A stretch of DNA of 64,000 nucleotides from Chitinophaga parva (lineage in GTDB: Bacteria > Bacteroidota > Bacteroidia > Chitinophagales > Chitinophagaceae): NCBI RefSeq assembly GCF_003071345.1, contig NZ_QCYK01000002.1, positions 2,188,768 to 2,252,767 on the forward strand. Direction: 5' to 3'. A program made the translations under genes and the position numbers. Below the pieces are notes generated by a model, which searched no databases, was not told the origin of the DNA, and worked only from the letters and a program-made list of their open reading frames with translations. Of this stretch, positions 36,201 to 44,280 are shown piece after piece (positions within the stretch are counted from its first letter, which is position 1; each line of letters starts with the position of its first letter).

Positions 36201-36506
36201 GATGATATGGGCGCCCACTGCCTTAAATGTATACTGGTTACCGGGAAAGAGTAATTGCAGTACGTGGCTGATGGTAGTCTTTTGCTGGTGGATGGTATAA
36301 GTGTTCTTGTTGGCGATCACCTGGTTAGGATAGGCAAAGGAAACGCCTGCCTGCTTTTCAATCAGTTCCAGGATGGCAGTGGCGGGCTGGTTGGCCACGT
36401 CCAGCGATATTTTGTGCGACAGTACGTCTGTTTTATCCTGCGCACGGGATGGCAGCACAAAGCCTAGCAGCATGCAAAGCAGGAGCGTACAGGGAAAATT
36501 TTTCAT
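33267..36506 (-). CDS. SusC/RagA TonB-dependent transporter lacking the carboxypeptidase-like domain
   Basis: The protein has 1079 residues. The signal peptide ends PSRAQ (23), and an STN signalling domain spans about 33-105 (ATAILELIEKQAGVSFAYP). A short linker rich in Thr and Pro leads straight into the plug (MNTVVVTALGIGRVQRSLGY; SVLKGGAAAALYGSRAANGV) and the barrel. The roughly 80-residue CarboxypepD_reg domain normally found between STN and plug in SusC proteins is not visible here, although it is present in the other two SusC proteins of this window. The STN domain fits control by the FecR/sigma pair encoded upstream. Confidence 0.93.
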   Translation of the reverse strand: MKNFPCTLLLCMLLGFVLPSRAQDKTDVLSHKISLDVANQPATAILELIEKQAGVSFAYPNQVIANKNTYTIHQQKTTISHVLQLLFPGNQYTFKAVGAHIIIKPAETHAATMPDTSTPRTIDMNTVVVTALGIGRVQRSLGYAFTDVKGSELTKVRETNPIEALSGKVAGLDVNTTNSGVGGSVKVTLRGVKVIGGDNQPLYVIDGIPINNSSPGQADTYGGYDLGDGSSIINPDEVATISVLKGGAAAALYGSRAANGVILITTKKGSRKGLEVEFTSNAVVEKLVDSYDFQQEYGSGRDGLLPRDVATARGYSQASWGPKFNADSMVWLWNGNKVPYVNAHNNIQHFFRNGLTLTNSVALATGTDKTQLRFTYTNIHNDDIVPKSGLTRHNFSLRGTSQLTDKLSMDAKIAYLNENVDNRPALSDNPNNIGYVLSGVAPNINIDWLKDYKDPATGYYINWNNNTYQVNPYWAINEQPNNSVQDRLNGFVLLKYQLLPYLSVQGRTGEDYSKFSFREFMEYSTPFNTTGALNMKDRTLREVNSELMINYGKQIKKFWTGANLGMNRMDFHENLLNTTGRDISTMGVKSINNFQTKLSNEVLGQKRINSVYGAINLAYESMLYLDITGRNDWSSTLAAGNNAFFYPSVSGSFVFSELIHKNSVLDFGKLRFSLAQTGTDAIDPYQLNLTYGSNPDMPSVGGYAIGGVAVDKVPFKDLKPSISKSYEAGTNLVFFNNRVNLDVTWYQSNTRNQILSAPISTTSGYTTAVINSGNIRNRGLEVTMALKPVATRHFTWDVSLNYARNRNKILALSPLVSGYYTLASARWANASIVAKEGDEYGTIVGRKFLRNDAGKMVLDANNLPQYDAVDQKLGNGQYKWIGGLANRFTYKNISLNVLLDVKQGGNIYSMTNLLAYANGRQKGTLQGREGWAASEKARLAANKTPEEWTVTGGLPVSGVQQTGTDANGKAVYRDVTAFVSPQAYWQRVTDNIPEPFIYDASFVKIRSMSLDYTFPKSMFSGSILRELSLSVVARNLITISKHVPNVDPESSYNNGNGQGFEYGSLPTRRSYGLNLFAKF

Positions 36507-36735
36507 GTTGCAGCGTGTTTTAAATGCATGAGAAACACAATTACGGGGCGTGCCATTCCGCTAGCACGAAGCGGGCAGGTAGGCCAAAGCCTGCGCCATA
36601 GCGGTTGCGGAAGGGCAATACGATTTAGTGCGGCTACCGCCGCATGGTTGATAACATCGATAAAAAATGTTCAGCGAATAAATCCTGGTCTATTTCTCTA
36701 CAGTAAATCCATGGAACAGTGTTCCGGCGTGGCTT

Positions 36736-37710
36736 TTATTTGTTAGTAAATATGTACTGAGTGTCAGACACCTGGCTTGCGTGCCGGTCCAGCATTTCGC
36801 CCATTACAGGAAGGGCTTCGCTGAGCGGGACGTTGTTGAACCGGATGGTGATGCGTTTCCGGAGCAAGGTGCTGTCATGGAGTGCCAGGCTTACGTGGTA
36901 ATAATCTCCCAGGGTTTGCAGCACCGTGGCTACCGGCTGGTCATTGAAATGCAGGTCATGGTTGCTCCATCCGCAGCGGTAGGCATAATTTCCGGGCTGC
37001 AGGGTCACCTGGTCGTCCTTTATAACCGCCTGCTGGCCGGCGGTGAGCATCACCGGTGGTGCAGCATCGTGCGCCACACTCACTTTGCCATCCAGCACGG
37101 TTACATCACTGTAGGCGTTGGTCTTTTTCACATTGAAGGAAGTGCCCAGTACACGAACAAGGCCGCCGGCTACGCGCAGTTTAAAGGGGTGCTGCTCATC
37201 TTTAGCCACGCGGAAAAACGCCTCCCCATCCAGCAGGATAATATCCCTGGAAGGCCCGTTCATATTGTACCGGAGCGAAGCGCCGGGACGCAGGAATACC
37301 TGGCTGCCATCGGACAGTTGCAGTGTGTCTATCGTGTTCACGGGACCGGTATTGCGGTAGGTGGTATAGGCCTCTTCATGGTGTTGCATGTTATGGAAAT
37401 AGGCGGCCAGCGCCAGCAGGGGAATGGCTACTGCGGCAACTTTCCACCAGGTGTGGCGGGGTTTTATTTTACGTACAGGCGTTCCCGTTTGCGGCAACTG
37501 CAATTCATGCCGCAATACTTCCCAGCCGGAAGACTTGTCAAACGCATCCGGTGGCAGGGTAGCGCCGGCATCCCACACTGCCTGCGCTGCCTCGTACTGG
37601 GCAACGCGCTCGGGGGAGCCTTTCATCCAGGCTTCAGCCGCTGCCCGTTTCTCCTGGTTTCCAGGATCACAGAGGTACTCTATCACAACCTTATGCAGTT
37701 CGTTTTCCAT
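36736..37710 (-). CDS. FecR-family anti-sigma factor (GH18 locus)
   Basis: I choose ATG 37710 (MENELHK) over the in-frame ATG seven codons earlier because it fits family N-termini. The 324-residue protein has a cytoplasmic N-terminus, one membrane helix (WWKVAAVAIPLLALAAYF), the FecR domain (IDTLQLSDGSQVFLRPGASL, GEAFFRV) and a C-terminal DUF4974/STN-like region (LHFNDQPVATVLQTLGDYY). It should hold the sigma factor encoded 44 bases upstream and be relieved by SusC signalling. The 229-base gap to susC has no gene and probably carries a promoter controlled by that sigma factor. Confidence 0.92.
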   Translation of the reverse strand: MENELHKVVIEYLCDPGNQEKRAAAEAWMKGSPERVAQYEAAQAVWDAGATLPPDAFDKSSGWEVLRHELQLPQTGTPVRKIKPRHTWWKVAAVAIPLLALAAYFHNMQHHEEAYTTYRNTGPVNTIDTLQLSDGSQVFLRPGASLRYNMNGPSRDIILLDGEAFFRVAKDEQHPFKLRVAGGLVRVLGTSFNVKKTNAYSDVTVLDGKVSVAHDAAPPVMLTAGQQAVIKDDQVTLQPGNYAYRCGWSNHDLHFNDQPVATVLQTLGDYYHVSLALHDSTLLRKRITIRFNNVPLSEALPVMGEMLDRHASQVSDTQYIFTNK

Positions 37711-37754
37711 ATGCGTATAATGATAAGACAACTGGCAAGCGCCAAACTTTGATG

Positions 37755-38312
37755 CTATGCTTTATTTTTTTTTGAAAGCAGGATGGGGCGGAGCGCTTTC
37801 AGGGCCAGGGAGAGCTGAAAGTAAACGGTATTCAGGGAAATGCCAAGCTGGCTGGCTATTTCAGCCGGCTCCATCCCCTGGATACGGCTCAGGATAAAGA
37901 TCTCCCGGCACCGGGGTGGCAGGTTGCGGATGTGGCGGAGCAGCTCCTGTTGTAATAATATATAGTCGGCCGTTTCAAAATGGGAGTCCGGGTCGGCATG
38001 AAACTGCAGCAGGTCGTCCCCGAGCTGGCGTTGTTGCCGCTTTAGTTCATTGAGGCAGGCATTGGTAATGGAGCGGAAGAGGTAATGGCGCACATTGCCA
38101 TGAATATCCGGGGGAGGCTCCTGCGTCCACAGGCGCACGAAGAGATTGTGCACCATATCCCTGGACAGGCCACTGTCTTTCAGCCAGCGGAATGCCAGCA
38201 GGTAAAGTTCCTCGCTGAAGGCATTGTACAATTGCTGGAATACAAGCGGGTCGTGGTTCCGGAGTCCTTCCGTAACGGCGGCCGCAGAGAGCGGAAATAC
38301 ATCGGTTGCCAT
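37755..38312 (-). CDS. ECF-type RNA polymerase sigma-70 factor (GH18 locus)
   Basis: The protein has 185 residues, with region 2 in VFQQLYNAFSEELYLLAFRWL and VHNLFVRLWTQ, and region 4 in LPPRCREIFILSRIQGMEPAEIA followed by a helix-turn-helix. It is the first gene of the minus-strand signalling and uptake operon sigma-FecR-SusC-SusD-GH18. It is divergent from the membrane AraC-type gene at 38521, with a 208-base shared control region in which I found no strong promoter match. Confidence 0.9.
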   Translation of the reverse strand: MATDVFPLSAAAVTEGLRNHDPLVFQQLYNAFSEELYLLAFRWLKDSGLSRDMVHNLFVRLWTQEPPPDIHGNVRHYLFRSITNACLNELKRQQRQLGDDLLQFHADPDSHFETADYILLQQELLRHIRNLPPRCREIFILSRIQGMEPAEIASQLGISLNTVYFQLSLALKALRPILLSKKNKA

Positions 38313-38520
38313 TCAAGTAGCGTCAGTGGTAGCATGTAAGTATACAAAAAAAATACGGGTTGATGCTGCTGAATTTTAGCAGGCATAAAAGGCCGGCCAC
38401 AAGGATTGCAGGAAGGAAGCATTGCCTGTGCATGGTTGAGGTACACGTAAAAACTTGCAGATGCCAGATTTTTACTGGAAATTTATAACAATACATGCAC
38501 CCAAAAAGATCAGCGGGACG

Positions 38521-39648
38521 ATGAAGTTTTCCAGCATATTCCACACCATATTATTATTAGGCGCCCTGCAGGGATTTATCCTCGGAGTGCTTTTGTTCCG
38601 CACCCGCCACCAAAAGCCGGCTAACCGCTTCCTGGCCATGGTACTGTTCCTGCTGGGGCTTTGCAATTGTTATCTCTGGATGAGCGAGACCGATTTCGGG
38701 ACACCCTGGGTGGGCTTCCTGCTCAATTTTTTCCCCGGTATTATGGTCATGCCGGTGGGACCGCTGATCTATTTTTATATCCGTGCCAATGTGGAACCCG
38801 GTTTCCGGCTGTCCAAAAAGCAACGCTGGCATTTTGCACCGGTGATCATCGATTGGGGCCCGCAGCTGATGGCCATCACTTTCATGGCCGGGCTGTTATT
38901 GAACCTTACGCCCAACCGCCCCGGGCCCTGGGGGCAGGCCATTGATGATTATAATGTATACGCTGACATTCCCCGCTGGATGTCCGTGAGCGTTTACCTC
39001 TGGCTGAGTTACCGTTGTCTTTCCACCCAAACGCAGCTGGATGCGGCCCGCAGGCGGTGGTTCCGGCAGTTCCTTACATGCTTCGGTGCCTTCCAGGTCA
39101 TCTGGCTTTTATACCTGGTGCCGTACGTGGTACCGGCCACCACCAATTTCATGCTCGATACTTTTGACTGGTACCCGGTGTACATTCCGATGGTAGCGCT
39201 GATCTATACACTGGGCATCAAAGGTTACCTGCTGCCCGCCCAGGCACCTGCACCGGTAAAAAAGACGGCAGCGCCACCGGCGGAGGTAGTGCAGGAAGCG
39301 ATGCCTTTGCTGCAGAAAGCCATGGAGCAGGACAAGCTGTACCTGGACCCTGCGCTGGACCTGGCCTTACTGGCCCGGCACACGGGACTGGCGCCCAAGA
39401 CCATTTCCGCGGTGCTGAACCAGCATGCACAAAAAAGCTTCAGTGAATATATAAATGGCTACCGCGTGGATGCTTTCCGGCAGAAGGTGGGGGAGGCTGC
39501 GTTTGCGCACATGACCATCATGGGTATTGCGTACGAATGCGGCTTTAATTCCCAGGCCACCTTCCAGCGTTGTTTTAAACAGGTCACTGGTGTGTCGCCC
39601 CGGGAATATATCAGCCAGTCCAGCGAAAAAAAGCAGCCCATGCATTGA
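38521..39648 (+). CDS. AraC-type regulator with N-terminal membrane domain
   Basis: The start is set at ATG 38521 (MKFSSIF), giving 375 residues; the longer frame from 38455 adds an implausible extension. Residues 1-235 contain about seven membrane helices (HTILLLGALQGFILGVLLF, ending IYTLGIKGYLL). The C-terminal ~110 residues form an AraC helix-turn-helix (LDLALLARHTGLAPKTISAVLNQ; CGFNSQATFQRCFKQVTGVSPREY). Such membrane-bound AraC regulators are common in Bacteroidota and may sense a signal within or across the inner membrane. A perfect palindrome follows the gene at 39656-39677, just before the peptidase gene, and may be its target. Confidence 0.9.
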   Translation: MKFSSIFHTILLLGALQGFILGVLLFRTRHQKPANRFLAMVLFLLGLCNCYLWMSETDFGTPWVGFLLNFFPGIMVMPVGPLIYFYIRANVEPGFRLSKKQRWHFAPVIIDWGPQLMAITFMAGLLLNLTPNRPGPWGQAIDDYNVYADIPRWMSVSVYLWLSYRCLSTQTQLDAARRRWFRQFLTCFGAFQVIWLLYLVPYVVPATTNFMLDTFDWYPVYIPMVALIYTLGIKGYLLPAQAPAPVKKTAAPPAEVVQEAMPLLQKAMEQDKLYLDPALDLALLARHTGLAPKTISAVLNQHAQKSFSEYINGYRVDAFRQKVGEAAFAHMTIMGIAYECGFNSQATFQRCFKQVTGVSPREYISQSSEKKQPMH

Positions 39649-39655
39649 GAATTAG

Positions 39656-39677
39656 TACTCAAATCCGGATTTGAGTA
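39656..39677. promoter_or_regulatory. Perfect 22-bp palindrome before the M1-type peptidase gene
   Basis: The left arm TACTCAAATCC (39656-39666) is exactly complementary to the right arm GGATTTGAGTA (39667-39677), with no mismatch. No T-run follows, so a terminator is unlikely; an operator is the better reading. It sits 45 bases before the peptidase start and 7 bases after the AraC-type gene. Confidence 0.6.
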
Positions 39678-39721
39678 GTTGCACCGCGTGTGAAATCCTT
39701 GTTTTGCTGCAAAAAGGATTC

Positions 39722-42592
39722 ATGCATTTCCGTTTCGTACTTACGCTTTGTTTGTTTTTTTGCGGTATCCGCATGCTGCGGGCCCAGGAAAAATATGTGA
39801 CCTTTTCCGGCCATGTACAGGAAGCCGGGGGCCATGCCGCCATTCCCGGCGCTACCCTCCAATTGAAAAATGCCGGGGTGGGCACTGCTTGCAATGCAGC
39901 GGGTGAGTTTGTATTTAAAGCCCCCGGGCATTTGCTACCCGATTCATTGCTTATTACATCAATGGGTTATCAACCGCTTACCATCGCCCTGCCGGCCAAT
40001 GGGGCCGCGCTGACGTTGCACCTGGAAAAGGCGGTTGTGCACCTGCCGGAAGTAACGGTTACGGCGGTGGATGGGCTGGCCCTGGTGAAGGAGGCGGTGG
40101 CCCGCATTCCCCGGAATTACGACACAGCCGGCGTGCGGCTTACGGCCTTTTACCGAGAATATATCCGCCTGCGCGACGATACACTGAACTATAATGAATC
40201 CGTGTTGGATATTTTCAAAACCTACAATACCACGGCCTCGTACAAAGACCAGGTACGGATCGTAAAAGGGCGCAAGGTCCGCACGGATGATCATGGAGAC
40301 CCGCGCTTTCACAGTTTTATCAGTAACATTACCAACACCGCTTACAGCTCACTGGCAGAAGATATTCAAAAGGTTGCGCTGAGTGAATGGTCGTTCCTGG
40401 CGGAGCGGAATTTCCGTTATTATAATTACACCTACCTGGAAACCCTGCAGCAAGGCAGTTCCAGCCTGGTGGTCATTGACATAAAACCCAGGAAGCCGCA
40501 AAAAAAAGCGCTGCTTTACGGCACCCTTTACCTGGATGATGCCAGCAAAGCCATTGTGCGTTGCGACTGGGGTATTACGCCGGAGGGCCTGGACTACGTG
40601 AACAAGCACGGCAAAGGTGGCGTGGGCTACAGCATCATGTCTTTTATACTGCATGCCACGCTGGATTTTACCAACATCAAAACATCCATGACGTATAAGC
40701 CTTACAAAGGCAAGTGGTATTTATCCAGCATGCAGCGGCATTGGAACCTGGACGTGAACAGCCCACGGCGCAATCTTCACCACGCACCCTGGACGGGAGA
40801 TTTTACCTTGCAAATAACCGGTGTGAATAAGGACAGCACGCGCCCCTTTACCGGCAATGTGGCAGACCGCGTGAACTCCGTGGGTAACCAGATCAGCATG
40901 CATACAGATACTGCTTTCTGGGAGCATTATAATTTCATCTTACCGGAACTGCCGGACTCCCTGCGTAAACCCCAGGACAGTGTAACGATGGGCGTTTCGA
41001 CAGATACCGTGCATATCTCCAACCGGGAAAATGGCTTTACGCTTGCAGATACCCTGCGCGGTATGCTTACGCCGTTGCGTACCTGCTATGATGTAGCGTA
41101 CTACGACCTCGCCGCCGACATTGACCTTGCACATCATTACCTGCGGGGCAATAACCGCATTAAATTCAAGGTGGTAGCGCCTTTCAGTCGTATGCAGGTG
41201 GACCTGTATGCCAATATGAAGATCGATACGATCTTATTCCGTGGCCAACCGGTACCGTACACACGGGCGTTTGACGCGGTGTTTGTACAACTGCCCGTAA
41301 CGTTGCAAAGCGGGGAAGATGAATTATATATCAGTTATGAAGGCGCGCCCCAGGAAAGCGATGCCCGGAGATCCATGTGGGGCGGTATTTTGTGGGATCA
41401 TGATGATGAGGGCAATCCATGGGTACAGATGGTGTGCCAGGGGTCCGGGGCCAGTTTGTGGTGGCCCTGCAAAGACCACCAGTCCGATGAACCGGACAGT
41501 ATGCGGATCCGCATTACGATACCTAATGGCTTTACCGAAATATCAAACGGGCGCCTGATGTCCAAAACCGCTGTAGGCCCGGATAAAACCTGCTTTGAAT
41601 GGAAAGTGACCTATCCCATCAATAACTACGGCGCCACGTTTTGTTTTGGTAAATACACGCATTGGCAGGACTACCTGGTGCGTAATGGACAGGATACGCT
41701 GACCCTTGATTATTATGTGCTGCCCTGGCACGAGCAACGGGCCCGGGAAATGTTTGCCCAGGTGAAGCCCATGCTGAAGGCATATGAGCGCGATTTTGGC
41801 CCGTATCCTTTCCCGCGGGATGGCTTTACGCTGCTGGAGAGCCCTTACCAAATGGAGCACCAGAGCGGGGTGTGCATTGGTAAAGTGTTAAAAGACAGCA
41901 ACGCTGTTTTTTTTCCGACCGTCCTGTGGCACGAGGTAGCGCATGAATGGTGGGGCAATGCCATCACCGTAAAAGATATTGCAGATATGTGGGTGCATGA
42001 AGCGTTTGCCACTTATGCAGAGTCCCTGTTTGTAGAAGACCGCATGGGACGTGCTGTTGCCATAGAATACAGTAATGCGGAACGCGGCAGTGTGAAGAAT
42101 AAAGAACCCATTACCGGGGTGTACAATGTAAACCACATCCACTACGACATTGGTGATATGTACAGCAAAGGCAGTTTACTGCTGCACACCTTCCGCAGTG
42201 TATTAAATGACGATGCCCGCTGGTTTGCATTGTTGCGGGATATACAGGCGCATTTCCGCTACCAGACCCTCTCTTCGGACGAACTGGTAAACTACATCTG
42301 CCGGCAAACCGGCAAAGATCTTCATGCTTTCTTTGATCAATACCTGAAGCACACCAGCATTCCTGTACTGGAATACAGCCTGCGGCAACAGGGGGCATCG
42401 TTACAGCTACGCTACCGTTGGAAAGCCGATGAAGCGGGTTTTAATATGCCGGTAAGAGTGAGTAGCGCGCCGGGTAAAACCGCGTTCATTTATCCAACCA
42501 CCAGCTGGAAAACCATCACCATCCCACATCTACAGGCAGATGACTTTGCGGTAGATGAAGATCATTTCTATATTGCCACGCGGCAACTTTAA
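39722..42592 (+). CDS. Exported M1-family metallopeptidase with carboxypeptidase-like N-terminal domain
   Basis: The start is set at ATG 39722, which opens a signal peptide (FVLTLCLFFCGIRMLRAQ). The 956-residue protein has a carboxypeptidase-regulatory-like domain (about 25-105; SFSGHVQEAGG is the likely strand, seen as TFSGHVQEAGG). About 300 residues follow that resemble the outer-membrane DUF5686-type start (VKEAVARIPRNYDTAGVRLTAF). The M1 aminopeptidase region comes next, with zinc motif HEVAHEWWGN (His737, Glu738, His741) and the third ligand Glu760 in WVHEAFATY. The spacing HExxH-x18-E is correct. M1 enzymes trim N-terminal residues from peptides. The domain combination is unusual. A hairpin follows at 42596. 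Confidence 0.83.
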   Translation: MHFRFVLTLCLFFCGIRMLRAQEKYVTFSGHVQEAGGHAAIPGATLQLKNAGVGTACNAAGEFVFKAPGHLLPDSLLITSMGYQPLTIALPANGAALTLHLEKAVVHLPEVTVTAVDGLALVKEAVARIPRNYDTAGVRLTAFYREYIRLRDDTLNYNESVLDIFKTYNTTASYKDQVRIVKGRKVRTDDHGDPRFHSFISNITNTAYSSLAEDIQKVALSEWSFLAERNFRYYNYTYLETLQQGSSSLVVIDIKPRKPQKKALLYGTLYLDDASKAIVRCDWGITPEGLDYVNKHGKGGVGYSIMSFILHATLDFTNIKTSMTYKPYKGKWYLSSMQRHWNLDVNSPRRNLHHAPWTGDFTLQITGVNKDSTRPFTGNVADRVNSVGNQISMHTDTAFWEHYNFILPELPDSLRKPQDSVTMGVSTDTVHISNRENGFTLADTLRGMLTPLRTCYDVAYYDLAADIDLAHHYLRGNNRIKFKVVAPFSRMQVDLYANMKIDTILFRGQPVPYTRAFDAVFVQLPVTLQSGEDELYISYEGAPQESDARRSMWGGILWDHDDEGNPWVQMVCQGSGASLWWPCKDHQSDEPDSMRIRITIPNGFTEISNGRLMSKTAVGPDKTCFEWKVTYPINNYGATFCFGKYTHWQDYLVRNGQDTLTLDYYVLPWHEQRAREMFAQVKPMLKAYERDFGPYPFPRDGFTLLESPYQMEHQSGVCIGKVLKDSNAVFFPTVLWHEVAHEWWGNAITVKDIADMWVHEAFATYAESLFVEDRMGRAVAIEYSNAERGSVKNKEPITGVYNVNHIHYDIGDMYSKGSLLLHTFRSVLNDDARWFALLRDIQAHFRYQTLSSDELVNYICRQTGKDLHAFFDQYLKHTSIPVLEYSLRQQGASLQLRYRWKADEAGFNMPVRVSSAPGKTAFIYPTTSWKTITIPHLQADDFAVDEDHFYIATRQL

Positions 42593-42595
42593 CGG

Positions 42596-42626
42596 CAACA
42601 GGGCAGCGGTAATGGCTGCCCTGTTG
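42596..42626. terminator. Hairpin between convergent genes, probable two-way terminator
   Basis: CAACAGGGCAGC (42596-42607) and GCTGCCCTGTTG (42615-42626) are perfect 12-bp arms around a 7-base loop, in the 57-base gap between the M1-type gene and the convergent alginate-lyase-type gene. The flanking T-runs are weak, so efficiency is uncertain. Confidence 0.65.
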
Positions 42627-42649
42627 AAAAATTGTACCAGGTGTGATCA

Positions 42650-43807
42650 TTAAAACCCGCTCACGCTCACGTTGTAGTGCGTGTAAGTGGTAAAGCCCAG
42701 GAAAGTCTTGTCTGCTGTGAGTCCCAGCGGATCCTGCAGGCCACGCAGGTAGTTCAGGTTAGCCGTATTGTAATGATGGTTTGCTACCTCGGTGCCAGGG
42801 AATACCGGGCTGGAAGTGGAGCATACGCCGCAATAAGCGCCGGTGTAGGCAGTGCGCATGAAGTCGTATCCTTTGCTCAGCAAGCTGCTGTTGTAAGTCC
42901 ATAGGGAGTTGTCGCCCTGGATGGTGGCTATTTCCGCTGCGTACGCAAATGCGGTGAGAGAATACTGGTAGTGCACGCAGTCGTTGCGGTCGCACATTTC
43001 ATTGATATAGCCGTTGGAGCCAATGATGATGGGCATGTATTGGGTGATAGCGTCGTAGCCGTTCTGGTATACCGTTGCACTGTTCAGGAATACGCCGATG
43101 GCCATTTTAGCATAGCCCATGGAAGCATTCCAGTTATTGTTATACACCGGGGTGTTGTTGATATAGTTGTTCTTTACGTTGTTCAGGTAGTTGTTAAACT
43201 GGTTGATATCAGTTTGAGACCATCCGCTGCCGGTGGCGCCATTGATCTTGTAGTAGCGCATGATCTCTGCGGCGGCTACGAAGCTGGGCGTGGTCCAGGA
43301 GGCTTCCAGGGAAGGCTGGTACTGGTTGGTGGTGCTGCTTTTCAGCGCGTAGTTCTGGAAGGTGTAGGCCCAGCCGTTGAGGATCTGGATACATTGCTGC
43401 GCATAGGTAGCAGTACCGGTCTTAGCCCAGCGAAGCGCCAGGGCATAGGCCAGTACGGCATCGCGGCGGATCTGGTCTTTGGAGGGGGAGGAGTCGCCAT
43501 TGGAGCCTACCACCACCGTGGAATAGAAAGAGGTGGGCACAGACTGGCTATTTACAAAATCCAGTACTTTCTGGTAGGCATTGAGGCGGTCGGTGTTGCC
43601 ACTGTTGGCCTGCCCGCCGATGTAGTCAAGGCTGGCGGTAGTATTGATCACGCCAGGGTGCACAAAGGAGGTAATAGCGGCGGGCCTGGATACCTGGTCG
43701 CCCTGGGTTTTGGGGCTTGCAGCCTGCTTGCTGCAGCTGACATACAACACGGCTGACAACACCAGGATGAAGCTCATGGTAGATACATACAGGATGTTCC
43801 TTTTCAT
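42650..43807 (-). CDS. Alginate-lyase-superfamily lipoprotein
   Basis: The protein has 385 residues with a lipoprotein signal (LSAVLYVSC). The mature part is an alpha/alpha-toroid-like helical domain of the alginate lyase superfamily. It contains FVHPGVINTTASLDYI near the N-terminus, then AYQKVLDFVNSQ, RRDAVLAYALALRWAKTG, YNNNWNASMGYAKMAIGVFL and NDCVHYQYSLTAFAYAAEIA. The Asn and His in the last two blocks are in places where such lyases have catalytic residues, but I cannot assign a PL family. It probably cleaves a uronic-acid polysaccharide at the cell surface. It stands alone, outside any SusCD operon; LacI-type operator-like sites lie 310-370 bases upstream of its start. Confidence 0.75.
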   Translation of the reverse strand: MKRNILYVSTMSFILVLSAVLYVSCSKQAASPKTQGDQVSRPAAITSFVHPGVINTTASLDYIGGQANSGNTDRLNAYQKVLDFVNSQSVPTSFYSTVVVGSNGDSSPSKDQIRRDAVLAYALALRWAKTGTATYAQQCIQILNGWAYTFQNYALKSSTTNQYQPSLEASWTTPSFVAAAEIMRYYKINGATGSGWSQTDINQFNNYLNNVKNNYINNTPVYNNNWNASMGYAKMAIGVFLNSATVYQNGYDAITQYMPIIIGSNGYINEMCDRNDCVHYQYSLTAFAYAAEIATIQGDNSLWTYNSSLLSKGYDFMRTAYTGAYCGVCSTSSPVFPGTEVANHHYNTANLNYLRGLQDPLGLTADKTFLGFTTYTHYNVSVSGF

Positions 43808-44118
43808 AATCTGGAATTTATGGTTTGAGGTTTGAAAAAACGATGCTCAATAAAGTAAATGGTGCGTATGGGCAATGGTAGGCCGGGTTGCGTGCGGGTA
43901 ATGCGCGCAAAGGGCAGTGAAACGTTACGGTTAGTATGGATACGAGAAGGCCTGTAGCGGCTGCGCGCTTTACGTGTCTGATCCGGGCTTTACTATTGAA
44001 AAATGTAAAAGCGTGTAGGTGGTAGTGCTAATGTGATAAAAGTACTTGCTCGTGGAATTTATAAGATCAAAGTACGGGCAGTGCCGGGGATTTAACTAAT
44101 ATTTCAGCAGGTTTATTT

Positions 44119-44179
44119 ACGAAATCGTTTTCGGAGAAAGCACTGCTGGCATTGGGTTTGGGCACGAAATCGTTTTCGT
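44119..44179. promoter_or_regulatory. Pair of LacI-type operator-like palindromes
   Basis: ACGAAATCGTTTTCG occurs identically at 44119-44133 and 44164-44178; the second copy is extended by T to a 16-mer with arms ACGAAA and TTTCGT around TCGT. The central CG and AT-rich arms are typical of LacI/GalR-family operators. The copies are 45 bases apart and lie upstream of the alginate-lyase-type gene. No LacI-family gene is present in the window. Confidence 0.6.
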
Positions 44180-44190
44180 AAAAGGAGGGA

Positions 44191-44215
44191 GCGGTGCGCC
44201 TGCCAGGAGCACCGC
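44191..44215 (-). terminator. Weak terminator-like hairpin after the VOC gene
   Basis: GCGGTGC (44191-44197) pairs with GCACCGC (44209-44215). On the minus strand a short T-run (TCCTTTTACG) lies beyond it, 66 bases after the VOC stop codon. Confidence 0.35.
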
Positions 44216-44280
44216 GTATTTGGATTTGGTTGTGGATCTTGCTTCCTTTAAAGCAGGTAGATCAGCCCCTTATGTAGGTC

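Larger units (their letters stand above)
43808..44280. other. Gene-free region with operator-like palindromes
   Basis: These 473 bases between the alginate-lyase-type and VOC genes (both minus strand) hold no convincing gene. They contain two copies of a palindrome at 44119-44133 and 44164-44179 and a small hairpin at 44191-44215. The left 300 bases are the upstream region of the lyase gene and show nothing else I can name. Confidence 0.6.

Noticed and set aside
36507..36735. Small gene or regulatory RNA in the gap between FecR and the second SusC
   Set aside because: Only weak inverted repeats such as GTGTTT/AAACAC near 36515-36538 are visible and no frame with coding character; I treat it as a promoter region without a named site.
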